Positions 33,470-43,035 are shown, numbered from the stretch's first letter. The stretch is 64,000 bases of DNA from Psychrilyobacter atlanticus DSM 19335 (GCF_000426625.1 NZ_KE384547.1:2223159-2287158); one strand, 5' to 3'. The notes: generated by a model from the sequence alone, not told the origin. Program-made: numbers and translations.

Positions 33470-34855
33470 TTAACTTTTCCTAAAAGCCAAAACCTTTTTC
33501 CCGTAATATACTCCTAATATCCCCAGACTCACAAATAATGCTGTATAACTCTTTATATTCCCATCATTGAACGCCAGGTAGATCCCCATTACCAACAAAA
33601 ATCCCAGACCTAGAATGATCTTATTTCTGTCATATTCATAATAATAATATTTCATAGAAACCTTGAGCTTTACTATAAAGAAACCAATCCATGCTATGGC
33701 AGTGGCTATGGCAGCTCCTTTAGCCCCGTACCTCGGAACCAGGATAAAGTTTAATCCTATATTTACTAGACTTGCAACTAATCCTGCTATAAAGTGCCAC
33801 TTAGGTTTTTTAGCAAAATTTATTCCTTGAGAAAGGACTTCAGACATACAGTTTAATACTGGTGCCATAGTCAATATAGGTATCACATAGATAGCTTTTC
33901 TATAACTATCTCCCAGTACTATATGAGCCAAATCCCTGAATATCATAGTGGATACAGCTATGCCGAACATTACCCCTGTTATTACCATTGAGGTTTTAGT
34001 AAAATACGATCGGTCCTCTGGGTTTTCTTCATATCTTTTTAACTGTCTCGGTACTATAAAGGACGAGATGGTCCCCTGAAGTATCGTCAGAATAGCCATT
34101 AATTTCAATGCCGCACTATATACTCCTAACTCTCCATAGTCACTCCATAATTTTATAGCTATCTGATCAAAGGAAAAGAATAGCCAGATTACCATTTTAT
34201 TTAAAAGAAGCGGAAATGAATATTTCATAATTTCTGCCTGACTGTGTCTCGGAGTTCCACGGCCTTTTTTCCACGATTTCAAATTTAACCCAATCCCCAG
34301 TAAAACTGTAAGGACTATAGATAAAAATCCAGAATATATAACTATTTTATAGGTTTTTCCCATAAGATAATATAGAACAATCACTAATACAAACTCAAAA
34401 AACTTCCGGGAGAAAGTAAAAACTGAATACAGTTTATAAGATTCATTTAATCTCAATACATAGTCGGTAAACAACTGGAGATGATGAAAAAATAGAGCAA
34501 GTACCAAAACCAAAACCACAGAAAAATCAGGATCTTTGAATAAAAATTCCCCTATCCATCTATAGGAAAACAACCCGATTATTCCTACTATTCCTGTTAA
34601 GATCAATGGATATTTTATTGCGTTATGGAGGAGGTTCCCACGAAGCTCCGCAGTCTCCTCATAAAAAAAACGACTATAGGTGTCCACAGTCCCCAATAAC
34701 AGCATGGGACCTATGGTATTTATTACCAGTAAATACATAGCCGCCTGTCCGAATTCCTCTGGTGTCAGTATCCTTGTAAGGATAGGGGTGGTCATTATGC
34801 CGAAAAGTATTCCCAGCCAATTTCCTGCTGCAAATGTAAAAAATTTCTTTATCAT
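33470..34855 (-). CDS. Polysaccharide flippase (Wzx/MATE-like)
   Basis: 461 residues with about 12-14 membrane helices. The N-terminal FFTFAAGNWLGILFGIMTTP and LTRILTPEEFGQAAMY match the RfbX/Wzx polysaccharide-biosynthesis family. It would flip lipid-linked oligosaccharide across the inner membrane. First gene of the three-gene glycan run on the minus strand; no Wzy polymerase or Wzz is visible, so the pathway continues elsewhere. Confidence 0.88.
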   Translation of the reverse strand: MIKKFFTFAAGNWLGILFGIMTTPILTRILTPEEFGQAAMYLLVINTIGPMLLLGTVDTYSRFFYEETAELRGNLLHNAIKYPLILTGIVGIIGLFSYRWIGEFLFKDPDFSVVLVLVLALFFHHLQLFTDYVLRLNESYKLYSVFTFSRKFFEFVLVIVLYYLMGKTYKIVIYSGFLSIVLTVLLGIGLNLKSWKKGRGTPRHSQAEIMKYSFPLLLNKMVIWLFFSFDQIAIKLWSDYGELGVYSAALKLMAILTILQGTISSFIVPRQLKRYEENPEDRSYFTKTSMVITGVMFGIAVSTMIFRDLAHIVLGDSYRKAIYVIPILTMAPVLNCMSEVLSQGINFAKKPKWHFIAGLVASLVNIGLNFILVPRYGAKGAAIATAIAWIGFFIVKLKVSMKYYYYEYDRNKIILGLGFLLVMGIYLAFNDGNIKSYTALFVSLGILGVYYGKKVLAFRKS

Positions 34856-35002
34856 AAATTTATCTCCTTTTAAAAAGCACTCAATGATGCCAAAATTTAT
34901 TATTTACTCAATATTTCTCGATGATAAAAATTCTAATTAAGAACCAAATTTTCTCTTTATTTTAAATGTATAGACCTCAGATAAAACTCATTATTTAAAG
35001 TT

Positions 35003-35030
35003 TTGATTTTAAAAAAAATATTAGTATAAT
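35003..35030 (+). promoter_or_regulatory. Sigma-70-type promoter of the GT14 gene
   Basis: TTGATT at 35003-35008, 16 bases, TATAAT at 35025-35030, about 45 bases before the start codon. Confidence 0.6.
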
Positions 35031-35075
35031 ATACTATACTAACATTTATCTAATTTACCCTCAGGAGATTTTATT

Positions 35076-35930
35076 ATGAAATTAGCATACATTATCCAGG
35101 CCCATAAGGGCTTCAAACAACTAAGTCTTTTAATAGATATTCTATCAAAAAATTCAGATGTATATCTTCATATTGACTTAAAAAATAATTATTTATATAA
35201 ACAATTAAAAGATCATTATTTAACTCAAAACAATATTTTTATTATTTCAGATAGAGTTTCTGTCAACTGGTCTGGTTTTTCCCAGGTAAAAGCCACATTA
35301 AATTTACTCGAAGCTGTCAGAGATAAAAATTATGACTACGTTACTCTTCTAAGCGGACAGGACCTCCCTATCAAATCTCATTCAGAGATTATAAGGTTTT
35401 TATCGCAAGATGTCCACCGTGAATTTATCCATATCGCCCCTGACTATAAAAACTATAGCTGGAGACTCCTAAGATACAGCCCATGGAGTGAGAGTAAATC
35501 TATCCGTAACTTTCCTTTGAATAAACTAAACAGTGTCTCTATAAAATTGCAAAATTTATTAAATATAAAAAAATCTTTTTTTAAAAATCTGGATATCTAT
35601 ATGGGTTCCTCTTGGTTCACCATAACAAATCGCGCTGTAGAACATATCTTAAACAGCGTAGACAATAAATTAATAGAAGGATTCAAGTCTACCACCTGCT
35701 CCGATGAACATTTTATTCAGACATTACTTATGAACTCCCCCTTTAAAGAAAAGGTTGTAGGAGAAAATACAGTATATATAGACTGGTCAGAGGGAAACCC
35801 CAATCCTAAAATTTTAACCATGGATGATTATTCAAAATTAAAAAATTCTACTAAACTTTTTGCAAGAAAATTTGATATCGATATAGATTCGGATATCATT
35901 AATAAAATTATAAAAGATGAATTTATTTAA
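35076..35930 (+). CDS. Core-2/I-branching-type glycosyltransferase (GT14)
   Basis: 284 residues. MKLAYIIQAHKGFKQL, DVYLHIDLKN, YDYVTLLSGQDLPIKS and the later SSWFTITNRAVEHIL and SDEHFIQTLL follow the order of the bacterial branch family (beta-1,6-N-acetylglucosaminyltransferase-like). The acceptor and sugar are unknown. The start follows CTCAGGAGATTTT. It is divergent from the flippase, so it likely serves the same surface glycan. Confidence 0.88.
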   Translation: MKLAYIIQAHKGFKQLSLLIDILSKNSDVYLHIDLKNNYLYKQLKDHYLTQNNIFIISDRVSVNWSGFSQVKATLNLLEAVRDKNYDYVTLLSGQDLPIKSHSEIIRFLSQDVHREFIHIAPDYKNYSWRLLRYSPWSESKSIRNFPLNKLNSVSIKLQNLLNIKKSFFKNLDIYMGSSWFTITNRAVEHILNSVDNKLIEGFKSTTCSDEHFIQTLLMNSPFKEKVVGENTVYIDWSEGNPNPKILTMDDYSKLKNSTKLFARKFDIDIDSDIINKIIKDEFI

Positions 35931-35945
35931 ATTCATCTTTTTCTA
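35911..35945 (+). terminator. Terminator overlapping the GT14 stop codon
   Basis: AAAAGATGAAT / ATTCATCTTTT (35912-35922 and 35931-35941); the loop contains the last codons and the TAA. Confidence 0.7.
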
Positions 35946-36128
35946 TATATTTTCTATACTTTTTTTTATTGATATAAAATTTATTATTAATTAAAAAAGG
36001 ATTTTTATATCATTCTTTATATACTAATAATGAATATTTATTTTTATTCGATTAATGTCGCTTTGCTAATATAGTTATACTAGAACTGTTGTTATCAATC
36101 AATTTAATCTTAAAAAAAGGAGGTCTGT

Positions 36129-36734
36129 ATGTTTAATTTAAATTTTAAAAATCTAAAGATGAATGGGTTATTCATCATATTAATGATATTTTCTGTCCCT
36201 GCATATGCCAACGATATTGAGGAGTCTATGAAGGATGCATCTAAATATTATAACGACGGCGAATATAAAAATTCTGTGGAAAGTCTCAACTATGCCTCGC
36301 AACTAATTCAGCAAGAGGTGGCAGGCAAAATAGAACCTTTCCTTCCAAAACCTTTAAGTGGCTGGACTACTCCAAATACAAATTCTCAACCAATGAATGC
36401 ATCTTTATTTGGTGGTGCTATCACTACTAAACGTCAATACAATAAAAAATCCAGCTCCATCACTGTCCAGATTATCACCGATTCTCAGCTCATTCAGAGT
36501 ATGTCAACGGTGTTTACCAACCCTATGTTCACTACATCTAATGGTGGCAGACTTGAAAGGATTAACCGTCAAAAAGCTATTGTTAAATTCACCCCAGATA
36601 CCAAAAGTGGTAAAATTGAGATCATTGCTGCCAATAGATTTTTGGTATTAGTCGAAGGACAAGAAATCACAAAGAAAGAATTAAAAGATTACGCAGGTGC
36701 AATCGATTATGAAAAATTAATATCTCTGCCTTAG
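36129..36734 (+). CDS. Exported protein of unknown function
   Basis: 201 residues with a signal peptide (hydrophobic 13-24, cleavage near PAYA-ND). The mature start is helical and may hold a TPR-like pair (SMKDASKYYNDGEYKNSVES). The rest has strands and a GGAITTKRQY / SITVQIITDS pattern that resembles small periplasmic proteins found scattered in proteobacteria, with no known role. It is a single gene with its own Shine-Dalgarno sequence (AAAAAAGGAGGTCTGT) and terminator. It may be horizontally acquired, but composition gives no clear sign. Confidence 0.65.
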   Translation: MFNLNFKNLKMNGLFIILMIFSVPAYANDIEESMKDASKYYNDGEYKNSVESLNYASQLIQQEVAGKIEPFLPKPLSGWTTPNTNSQPMNASLFGGAITTKRQYNKKSSSITVQIITDSQLIQSMSTVFTNPMFTTSNGGRLERINRQKAIVKFTPDTKSGKIEIIAANRFLVLVEGQEITKKELKDYAGAIDYEKLISLP

Positions 36735-36768
36735 GCCATCTAAATCACAATTAAATAAATCATTTTTT

Positions 36769-36799
36769 ATCTATCCCTTCTTGAGGGATAGATTTTTTT
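36769..36799 (+). terminator. Terminator after the exported-protein gene
   Basis: ATCTATCCCT / AGGGATAGAT with a 5-base loop and a T7 run. Confidence 0.8.
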
Positions 36800-36823
36800 A
36801 TACATCTATGATCACTCCTATTT

Positions 36824-37417
36824 TTAAAGTTTGATCTTCTGTTTTTTTATCCTTCTAAGTCCCTGCAGTAGCTTATCTCCTACTTCTTTAGTGGCTTTTA
36901 TGTCAGCCAAACTATTATGAGCATTACTCAGTTCTACTCCCATAATTTTACATATAGTTTCCAGTTTATGATTCTCTAACTTAGGTACTACATCTGCTAT
37001 CTCCAATGCCGTGTATACACTGAGGGTATCAAATACCTGTTTATAGTTGAGAAAACTTCCCAGATAATTATCATTGTTTCTCTTAAAAAATCTATTCAGT
37101 ACATCTATATCAAATTTTACATTCTGCCCTGCAATGATAAATTTATCCTCTCTGTCGAATTTATCTATATATTTTGAAAAAATTTCTACTAACTCCTCAT
37201 AGGCTTTTTTAGGAGATTGAAAACCGTCTAATTCTTCACGACTCATCCCTGTCACTTCCAAGGCCTGCTCCGATATATCTGCTCCCTCATGGGGATGACA
37301 AAAGATATCAAACTCCTCCTTTAATTCGCCGTCTACCTCTATTACTCCAGATATTTGAAACATCGCACTATTTTCTGTTAATCCAGTTGTTTCCGTATCG
37401 TACCATAGTATTTTCAT
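36824..37417 (-). CDS. DEDDh 3'-5' exonuclease (DnaQ-like)
   Basis: 197 residues. The exonuclease motifs are in order: WYDTETTGL (ExoI, D and E), GQNVKFDIDVLNRF (ExoII) and AHNSLADIKATKEV (ExoIII, H and D). It is a stand-alone DnaQ/RNase T superfamily nuclease rather than the proofreading part of PolC. The substrate (DNA or RNA) is unknown. A long intergenic repeat follows upstream at 37490-37715. Confidence 0.88.
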   Translation of the reverse strand: MKILWYDTETTGLTENSAMFQISGVIEVDGELKEEFDIFCHPHEGADISEQALEVTGMSREELDGFQSPKKAYEELVEIFSKYIDKFDREDKFIIAGQNVKFDIDVLNRFFKRNNDNYLGSFLNYKQVFDTLSVYTALEIADVVPKLENHKLETICKIMGVELSNAHNSLADIKATKEVGDKLLQGLRRIKKQKIKL

Positions 37418-37489
37418 ATTTTTTCTCCTTTTTCAATTTGATCAACTTTCATTTTTATACTTTTATTTATAAATTTTTTTAACATAGTT

Positions 37490-37715
37490 TTCTCTTTCTT
37501 TTTTTACACGATGTACTCACACTAATTTTAAATAAGTCTTCCTGTTACTTTCTCTTGAAAAAAAGTAACCAAAGTTCAAGAGCTTATAAAAAATAAATAT
37601 TTCATAATCAAATCTCTACTAAAAAATCTAATCGTTTGCTACATCTTCGGGAAAGTCGCAGAATATTTTTAGAAGAGATTTTTCATATTCCATTTACATT
37701 ATTTTTTAAATGCTC
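37490..37715. repeat. Long intergenic repeat, copy 1
   Basis: In this 334-base gap (37418-37751, no gene), the block from TTTTTTACACGATGTACTCA to CATATTCCATTTACATTATT recurs at 39684-39936 with insertions and deletions. Shared pieces include CACACTAATTTTAAATAA, CTGTTACTTTCTC, GAAAAAAAGTAACCAAAGTT and TATTTCATAATC. The motif GTTACTTTCTC / GAAAAAAAGTAAC forms an inverted repeat. The two copies flank the MBL and AAC(3) genes in direct orientation. Confidence 0.85.
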
Positions 37716-37751
37716 AGTAATTTATTTCCACTCCTTTAATTCTAGTAAAAA

Positions 37752-38726
37752 TTAACAATTAGAAAATTCATAATATTTATTGTCAGAAAGCGATATCTTT
37801 TTCTGATTATACAGATAAACTAAGTGAGCCATAGCTTCTCCAGTAGCAAACCACCTTTGAACATGGGGAAGGTCATCCCAGTTTGTAAATTTAATATCCC
37901 ATTTCATTTGAGAAGCGACCTCATAGGGTGATTGTAAACTTTTTTTAGACAGAATTTCTTCTACCTCTATAAGTCTTTCATGGTGATGATCCATCAATTC
38001 ATCGATTCTTCTATGACAATGATCAAAGAGTTTTCTATGAGAGGGAAAAACCTTATCTACATTTAATTTTTTTATTTTTTCCAAGCTGTTCATATAGTCG
38101 CCAAGAGCATTATTTTCCATAGACCATACCGATATATTAGGAGTTATCCTCTCTAAGATGTGATCCCCGGAAAATAGTAACCTATGTTTTTTTTCATAGA
38201 GACACATTATTCCCTGGGTATGTCCTGGAGTAGATACACATTGGAGTGCATATTCTCCTATTTGAATTATCTCTTCGTCTTCTACGTAAGTAAACTCTAC
38301 ATCATAAGTATTATTAAATTTAAATCCGGGATGTCTGTCAAAATATTCATCTAAATTTTCTGGGAATCCTAACTTTTCAGCACCTGTAAATTTATTTTTC
38401 CAGCTGTTAAAATCCCGAAGAATATTTATATCCAAAGCGTCTTTTTTACTGCAGTAAACTCTTCTTCCTTTCTTTATAAAATCTGATACTAAACCAGAGT
38501 GATCACTGTGAAGGTGGGTGATAAAGATATCAGTTTTATCCATAGAGATCCCTATTTCCTCCAACCCTTGAGAGAGAGCATTTCTGCATTCCTGGCGGTT
38601 AAACCCAGTATCTATAAGAAGATTTCTTTCATCTCCTGTAATAACATAAGCATTTAAAAATTTTAAAGGACTTTTAGGAAGAGGTATCTCTATCTTCCAA
38701 ATATTTTGATAAATTTCTTCTACCAT
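37752..38726 (-). CDS. MBL-fold metallo-hydrolase
   Basis: 324 residues. The metallo-beta-lactamase fold motif THLHSDHSG (about residues 78-86), CVSTPGHTQGIMCL and FSGDHIL give the zinc ligands. The C-terminal helical extension with FATGEAMAHLVYL resembles RNase Z-unrelated, lactonase/thioesterase-like YobT/RoiA-type hydrolases; no specific substrate is evident. The ATG at 38726 follows CAGGAGGAAAAA; the upstream TTG codons in frame are not needed. It is paired with AAC(3) between two copies of a long repeat. Confidence 0.85.
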   Translation of the reverse strand: MVEEIYQNIWKIEIPLPKSPLKFLNAYVITGDERNLLIDTGFNRQECRNALSQGLEEIGISMDKTDIFITHLHSDHSGLVSDFIKKGRRVYCSKKDALDINILRDFNSWKNKFTGAEKLGFPENLDEYFDRHPGFKFNNTYDVEFTYVEDEEIIQIGEYALQCVSTPGHTQGIMCLYEKKHRLLFSGDHILERITPNISVWSMENNALGDYMNSLEKIKKLNVDKVFPSHRKLFDHCHRRIDELMDHHHERLIEVEEILSKKSLQSPYEVASQMKWDIKFTNWDDLPHVQRWFATGEAMAHLVYLYNQKKISLSDNKYYEFSNC

Positions 38727-38835
38727 TTTTTCCTCCTGTAAGTTCAACAATAAAATTCGTACTATTAGTGATAATTTGTGATAAAACTATAAAAAAGAAG
38801 AGGTCTAATAATGAACCCAGTGAAAAATAGAATCC

Positions 38836-39645
38836 TTACCTGTTCTTTAACAGCCACTCCTTAGAAAAATCCACCGCTTCCCTTAAAGAAAACAATCTAC
38901 TCTCTGCGTTACCTACAAGTTCTTTTGTTATTTTATATTTACCTTCAAACTCTTTCCCGAGTTCTGCAAAATCATCTGCATTATATTCATAATCATCAAA
39001 CCATTCCCAAGATCTTTTATTTTCTACCATCATTGCTGTTCCATTTTTTTTCTTTGGTACCTTATCTCCAACGAGAGTCTCTCCCAAATGAAAGCTAGTA
39101 CAAGAATCATAACCGACTCCTATCAATAAAACCTTCGTTTTTTCTAAATTATATAAAGTACCTAATGGTGATTCCATTCCAAATTGAGGAGTCAATGGAT
39201 GATTTTCTATAATTTTCTCCTTTAATTTCCCACTAGCACAAAATGATACTTGGGGATGACTTGAACGTATAACATTAGGAAAAGTTCTAAATAATTCCGG
39301 TATTCCTCCCATCCCCCTTGTAGGAGTAATACCAGGATCATAAGCCGGCATATTATCATAGATTATTTGATGCCATTCTTCAGGAACAGGTGGATTCCCC
39401 CATTCAATAGGATCACTCCAATCTCCACTGTGAGTTGGCATGACTAATGTTCCCTCTTCTCTTACAGCATCTATGAGAGCCATTATTACACTTTGTGCTC
39501 CACCACATACCCATCCTAAACTAGAGAGAGAAGAGTGAACTAATAATGTATCACCTTTTTCTATTCCTAAACCTTTTAAATCTTCTAATAAAGATTTTTT
39601 TGTAACAGGCATCTTGGTTTTATCTATTATATTTTTTTCACTCAT
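38836..39645 (-). CDS. Aminoglycoside N(3)-acetyltransferase family protein
   Basis: 269 residues. The AAC(3) family motifs are present: LLVHSSLSSLGWVCGGAQSV, LVMPTHSGDWSDPIEW, RTFPNVIRSSHPQVSFCASG, LLIGVGYDSCTSFHLGE. The start at 39645 follows AAAAGGAGACAGAGA, ten codons inside a longer frame. Related chromosomal YokD-type proteins may acetylate other amines, so resistance to aminoglycosides is possible but not shown. Placement between long repeats with the MBL gene is suggestive of a transferred unit. Confidence 0.85.
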   Translation of the reverse strand: MSEKNIIDKTKMPVTKKSLLEDLKGLGIEKGDTLLVHSSLSSLGWVCGGAQSVIMALIDAVREEGTLVMPTHSGDWSDPIEWGNPPVPEEWHQIIYDNMPAYDPGITPTRGMGGIPELFRTFPNVIRSSHPQVSFCASGKLKEKIIENHPLTPQFGMESPLGTLYNLEKTKVLLIGVGYDSCTSFHLGETLVGDKVPKKKNGTAMMVENKRSWEWFDDYEYNADDFAELGKEFEGKYKITKELVGNAESRLFSLREAVDFSKEWLLKNR

Positions 39646-39683
39646 TCTCTGTCTCCTTTTTTTTAATTTAGTCAACTTTCTTT

Positions 39684-39936
39684 TTTACACGATGTACTCA
39701 CACTAATTTTAAATAACTCTTTCTGTTACTTTCTCGATTCACGAGTACTTAATTTATTTCTATAACTAGAAAAAATTAAGATGTGAAAAAAAGTAACCAA
39801 AGTTCAAGATTATATAAAAATTATTATTTCATAATCTAAAAGATTATAAAAAATCGAATCGAAGCAATATTTTTTAGTAAGTCGTCGAATATTTTTATAA
39901 ACTTTTTTTCATATTCCATTTACATAATTTTTATAA
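39684..39936. repeat. Long intergenic repeat, copy 2
   Basis: Second copy of the 37490-37715 repeat, in a 353-base gap (39646-39998) with no gene. Relative to copy 1 it has about 50 extra bases inside the GTTACTTTCTC / GAAAAAAAGTAAC inverted repeat. Shared ends are TTTTTTACACGATGTACTCA and TTTTTCATATTCCATTTACA. Confidence 0.85.
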
Positions 39937-39998
39937 TATCAATTTAAAACTTTGATATATATTAAGATCTTTAAAAAAGGTCATAAGAGGGAAGAGGC

Positions 39999-41075
39999 CT
40001 ACTTCTTCTCTCTCTCTGCTATCTCCTTCAATACCTTTTTTATATCCTGAGCTCTCTCTTTTTTACACACTAAGAGGGCATCATCGGTTTCTACTACCAC
40101 CAAATCTTCTAACCCAATTGTAGCTACTATTTTTTTCGTTCCTATAATTATATTGTTCTTACTTCCGATCTCAATGAGTTCATTAGCTCTGTTTACAGTC
40201 CCGTTTTCATTGTGTTCCAATACCTCATCTAGTGCAGGGTAACTCCCCACATCATTCCAACCAAAATCTACAGGTATAACCTGGATATTTTGAGCTTTTT
40301 CCATTATTCCGAAATCGATGGAGATCTTTTCAAATTTCTCAAATAAAGTTTTAAGTTCCTCTATTTCAGCTTCTGCATCTATTTTTTTATCTTTTAATGC
40401 AGTGATCTTATTAAAAATTTTAAAATGTTTCGGCATATATTTTTCAAAAGATCCCATGATCATATCGAGTCCTATGACAAACATCCCACTATTCCATAGG
40501 TAGTTCCCGGCTTCTACATACTCCTCTGCTCTCTCTAAATTTGGTTTTTCCCAAAATCTTATTACCCTACTTGGTTCCCCTATATAGGCTTCCTTTACCT
40601 CTATATATCCATATCCTGTTTCAGGTTTATTAGGCTTTATCCCTAATGTAATGATGGAATTAGTTTCCATCGCTATCTCACTGGCTCCTACTATTCTCTT
40701 TCTGAAGTTATCCTCATTTTTTATGATATGATCCGAAGCCAACACCACCATGGTAATGTTTTCATCCTTTAATTTTTCCTTTATCTTAACTGCTCCATAT
40801 CCAATGGCAGCAGCAGTATCCTTGAATGCCGGTTCCACAATTATATTTTCATAGGGTAGGTCAGGAAGCTCCTTTCTTATGGCCTCTGCCTGGATAGCAT
40901 TGGTACCTATAAATATCTTATCTGCTGATATGATGGGCAGTATACGGTCTACTGTCATCCTGATTAAACTTCTTTCTTCATCTATTAATTTCAACAATTG
41001 CTTGGGTCTTTCCTTCGTTGATAGGGGCCAAAATCTTTCCCCAGATCCTCCTGCCATTATAAATGCTGCTAACAT
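39999..41075 (-). CDS. manC: Mannose-1-phosphate guanylyltransferase
   Basis: 358 residues. FIMAGGSGERFWPLSTKERP is the pyrophosphorylase signature; ETGYGYIEV, RFWEKPNLERAEEYV, LWNSGMFV and FGWNDVGSYPAL follow in the right order. It makes GDP-mannose from mannose-1-phosphate and GTP. The C-terminal isomerase domain of the bifunctional form is absent. The product would feed the surface-glycan genes nearby. Confidence 0.93.
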   Translation of the reverse strand: MLAAFIMAGGSGERFWPLSTKERPKQLLKLIDEERSLIRMTVDRILPIISADKIFIGTNAIQAEAIRKELPDLPYENIIVEPAFKDTAAAIGYGAVKIKEKLKDENITMVVLASDHIIKNEDNFRKRIVGASEIAMETNSIITLGIKPNKPETGYGYIEVKEAYIGEPSRVIRFWEKPNLERAEEYVEAGNYLWNSGMFVIGLDMIMGSFEKYMPKHFKIFNKITALKDKKIDAEAEIEELKTLFEKFEKISIDFGIMEKAQNIQVIPVDFGWNDVGSYPALDEVLEHNENGTVNRANELIEIGSKNNIIIGTKKIVATIGLEDLVVVETDDALLVCKKERAQDIKKVLKEIAEREKK

Positions 41076-41384
41076 ACACCACCACTCCTATTTTATCGAT
41101 TTAATTCTCATTTTTAATCTTAGATTTTTCCATTGAGAAGATAAGTTTTTAATATTTCCCTTTCATCTACAGATCTTATTTTGAGTTTATTTTTCCTATT
41201 CATTTTATTTTTTCATCCCTATTTTTTATCTTGGTAGAGCTTCAATACTTACTACTAATAGTATATACTAAATACTTGAAAAATATGATATAATGTTACG
41301 AATAAAAAAATTATTTTTTATAATTGGATATAGATATACAATCATAATTATCTATTAGACTTATAAAAATTTGGAGGTTAATAA
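41076..41384. other. Intergenic region upstream of the ABC-F gene
   Basis: 309 bases without a gene between divergent manC and the ABC-F gene. TATAAT at 41289-41294 is a plausible -10 for the plus strand, about 96 bases before the start, leaving a fairly long AU-rich leader. No leader peptide or strong terminator is visible, so antibiotic-type attenuation is not supported. Confidence 0.4.
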
Positions 41385-43004
41385 ATGATATCAACTAGTA
41401 GTATAGGGCTTATGTTCCCTGGAAAAAAATTATTTGAAGATGTAAATATTAAATTTACACCTGGTAACTGTTACGGACTTATCGGAGCTAACGGTGCTGG
41501 AAAATCTACATTCTTAAAAATCTTGGCTGGTGAAATCGACGCCACTGAAGGTGAAGTTATCTTAGGACCTAGAGAAAGATTATCTTTCCTACAACAAGAC
41601 CATTTCGCTCACGCAGATGAAGTAGTTTTAAATGTAGTAATGATGGGTCATAAAGAATTATTCGCTATAAAAAAAGAACAGGAAGAGCTTTATGCAAAAC
41701 CTGATGCAACAGATGAAGATTATGCAAAAGCTGGAGAATTAACTGATAGAATCGAAGAATTAGACGGTTGGTCTGCTGAAACTAATGCAGAAAAATTACT
41801 TACTGGATTAGGAGTAGATCCTTCAATTCACTATAAAGTTATGAACGAACTTACAGAGCCTGAGAGAGTTAAAATCCTTTTAGCACAAGCATTATTTGGT
41901 GATCCAGATGTTCTTTTATTAGACGAACCTACAAATGGTTTGGATATCCATGCTATCAACTGGTTAGAGAACTTTTTAGCAAACTTTAACGCAACTGTTA
42001 TCGTTGTATCACATGATAGACATTTCTTAAATAAAGTATGTACTCATATTGCTGATATCGATTTTGGTAAAGTTAAGATGTTCGTAGGAAACTATGATTT
42101 CTGGTACGAATCAAGTCAAGTTGTATTAGAATTAATGAGAAATAAAAATAAAAAATTAGAGCAAAAAAGAGAAGAATTACAAACCTTCATCGCTAGATTC
42201 AGTGCCAATGCTTCAAAGTCAAATCAAGCAACAGCAAGAAAAAAGATGTTAGATAACTTAAAATTTGAAGATATGCAAGTTTCAAATAGAAAATATCCAT
42301 TCATCGAATTCAAAGCTGAAAGAGATGCTGGAAACAACATGTTAAAAGTTGAAAACTTAACTAAAACTATCGATGGAGTAAAGGTATTAGATAATATCTC
42401 ATTCACTATCAATACTGGAGATAAAGTAGTACTTTTAGCTAAAAATGATATAGTTAAAACAACTCTTATCAAGATAATGGCTGGAGAGATAGAACCTGAT
42501 TCAGGTAGTATCACTTGGGGAGTAACAACTTCTTTAGGTTATATGCCTAGAGATAACTCTGAGTACTTCACAGCTAACAGTGGAACTGACCTTATTGACT
42601 GGTTAAGACCATATTCATCTGATCCTCACGAAAGTTTCATCAGAGGATTCTTAGGAAGAATGTTATTTGCTGGAGAAGATTCTCAAAAGAAACCTAGTGT
42701 TCTTTCTGGAGGAGAAAAAGTAAGATGTATGTTATCTAAAACAATGATGACAGGAGCTAACGTTTACTTATTCGATAACCCTACAGACCATTTAGATCTT
42801 GAATCTATTACATCATTAAATAAAGCGTTAATTAAATTTAACGGAACTATCATATTTGCAGCTCATGACCATGAGTTTATTCAAACTGTAGCCAATAGAA
42901 TTATTGAAATAACTCCTAATGGAGTTGTCGATAAATTAATGGACTTCGATGAATATATCAAAGACGAAGGTGTAGAAGCTAGACTTGCAGAGATGTATAA
43001 CTAA
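41385..43004 (+). CDS. ABC-F family ATPase (YkpA/YbiT type)
   Basis: 539 residues, two nucleotide-binding domains joined by a charged linker, no membrane part. NBD1 is canonical (GANGAGKST, LLLDEPTNGLD with E181). NBD2 has a degenerate Walker A (LLAKNDIVKTTL, K358; the Gly residues are lost, as in YkpA) and a Walker B FDNPTDHLD in which the catalytic Glu is Asn (N465). LSGGEKVRCML is intact. ABC-F proteins act on the ribosome in translation or antibiotic protection. The first domain's signature reads LTEPERVKILLAQ rather than LSGG. It is monocistronic and codon-biased. Confidence 0.9.
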   Translation: MISTSSIGLMFPGKKLFEDVNIKFTPGNCYGLIGANGAGKSTFLKILAGEIDATEGEVILGPRERLSFLQQDHFAHADEVVLNVVMMGHKELFAIKKEQEELYAKPDATDEDYAKAGELTDRIEELDGWSAETNAEKLLTGLGVDPSIHYKVMNELTEPERVKILLAQALFGDPDVLLLDEPTNGLDIHAINWLENFLANFNATVIVVSHDRHFLNKVCTHIADIDFGKVKMFVGNYDFWYESSQVVLELMRNKNKKLEQKREELQTFIARFSANASKSNQATARKKMLDNLKFEDMQVSNRKYPFIEFKAERDAGNNMLKVENLTKTIDGVKVLDNISFTINTGDKVVLLAKNDIVKTTLIKIMAGEIEPDSGSITWGVTTSLGYMPRDNSEYFTANSGTDLIDWLRPYSSDPHESFIRGFLGRMLFAGEDSQKKPSVLSGGEKVRCMLSKTMMTGANVYLFDNPTDHLDLESITSLNKALIKFNGTIIFAAHDHEFIQTVANRIIEITPNGVVDKLMDFDEYIKDEGVEARLAEMYN

Positions 43005-43006
43005 AA

Positions 43007-43021
43007 GGAACGTGACGTTCC
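43007..43021. repeat. Palindromic repeat variant GGAACGTGACGTTCC, copy 2
   Basis: Perfect odd-length palindrome, two bases after the ABC-F stop. Compared with GCAACGTGACGTTGC at 56993 it carries a paired C-to-G and G-to-C change that keeps the symmetry. Confidence 0.6.
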
Positions 43022-43035
43022 ATCTAGATAAAATA

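Noticed and set aside
37752-39645. Composite transposon carrying AAC(3)
   Set aside because: No transposase or terminal inverted repeats; only non-coding direct repeats flank the block, so a transposon cannot be claimed.
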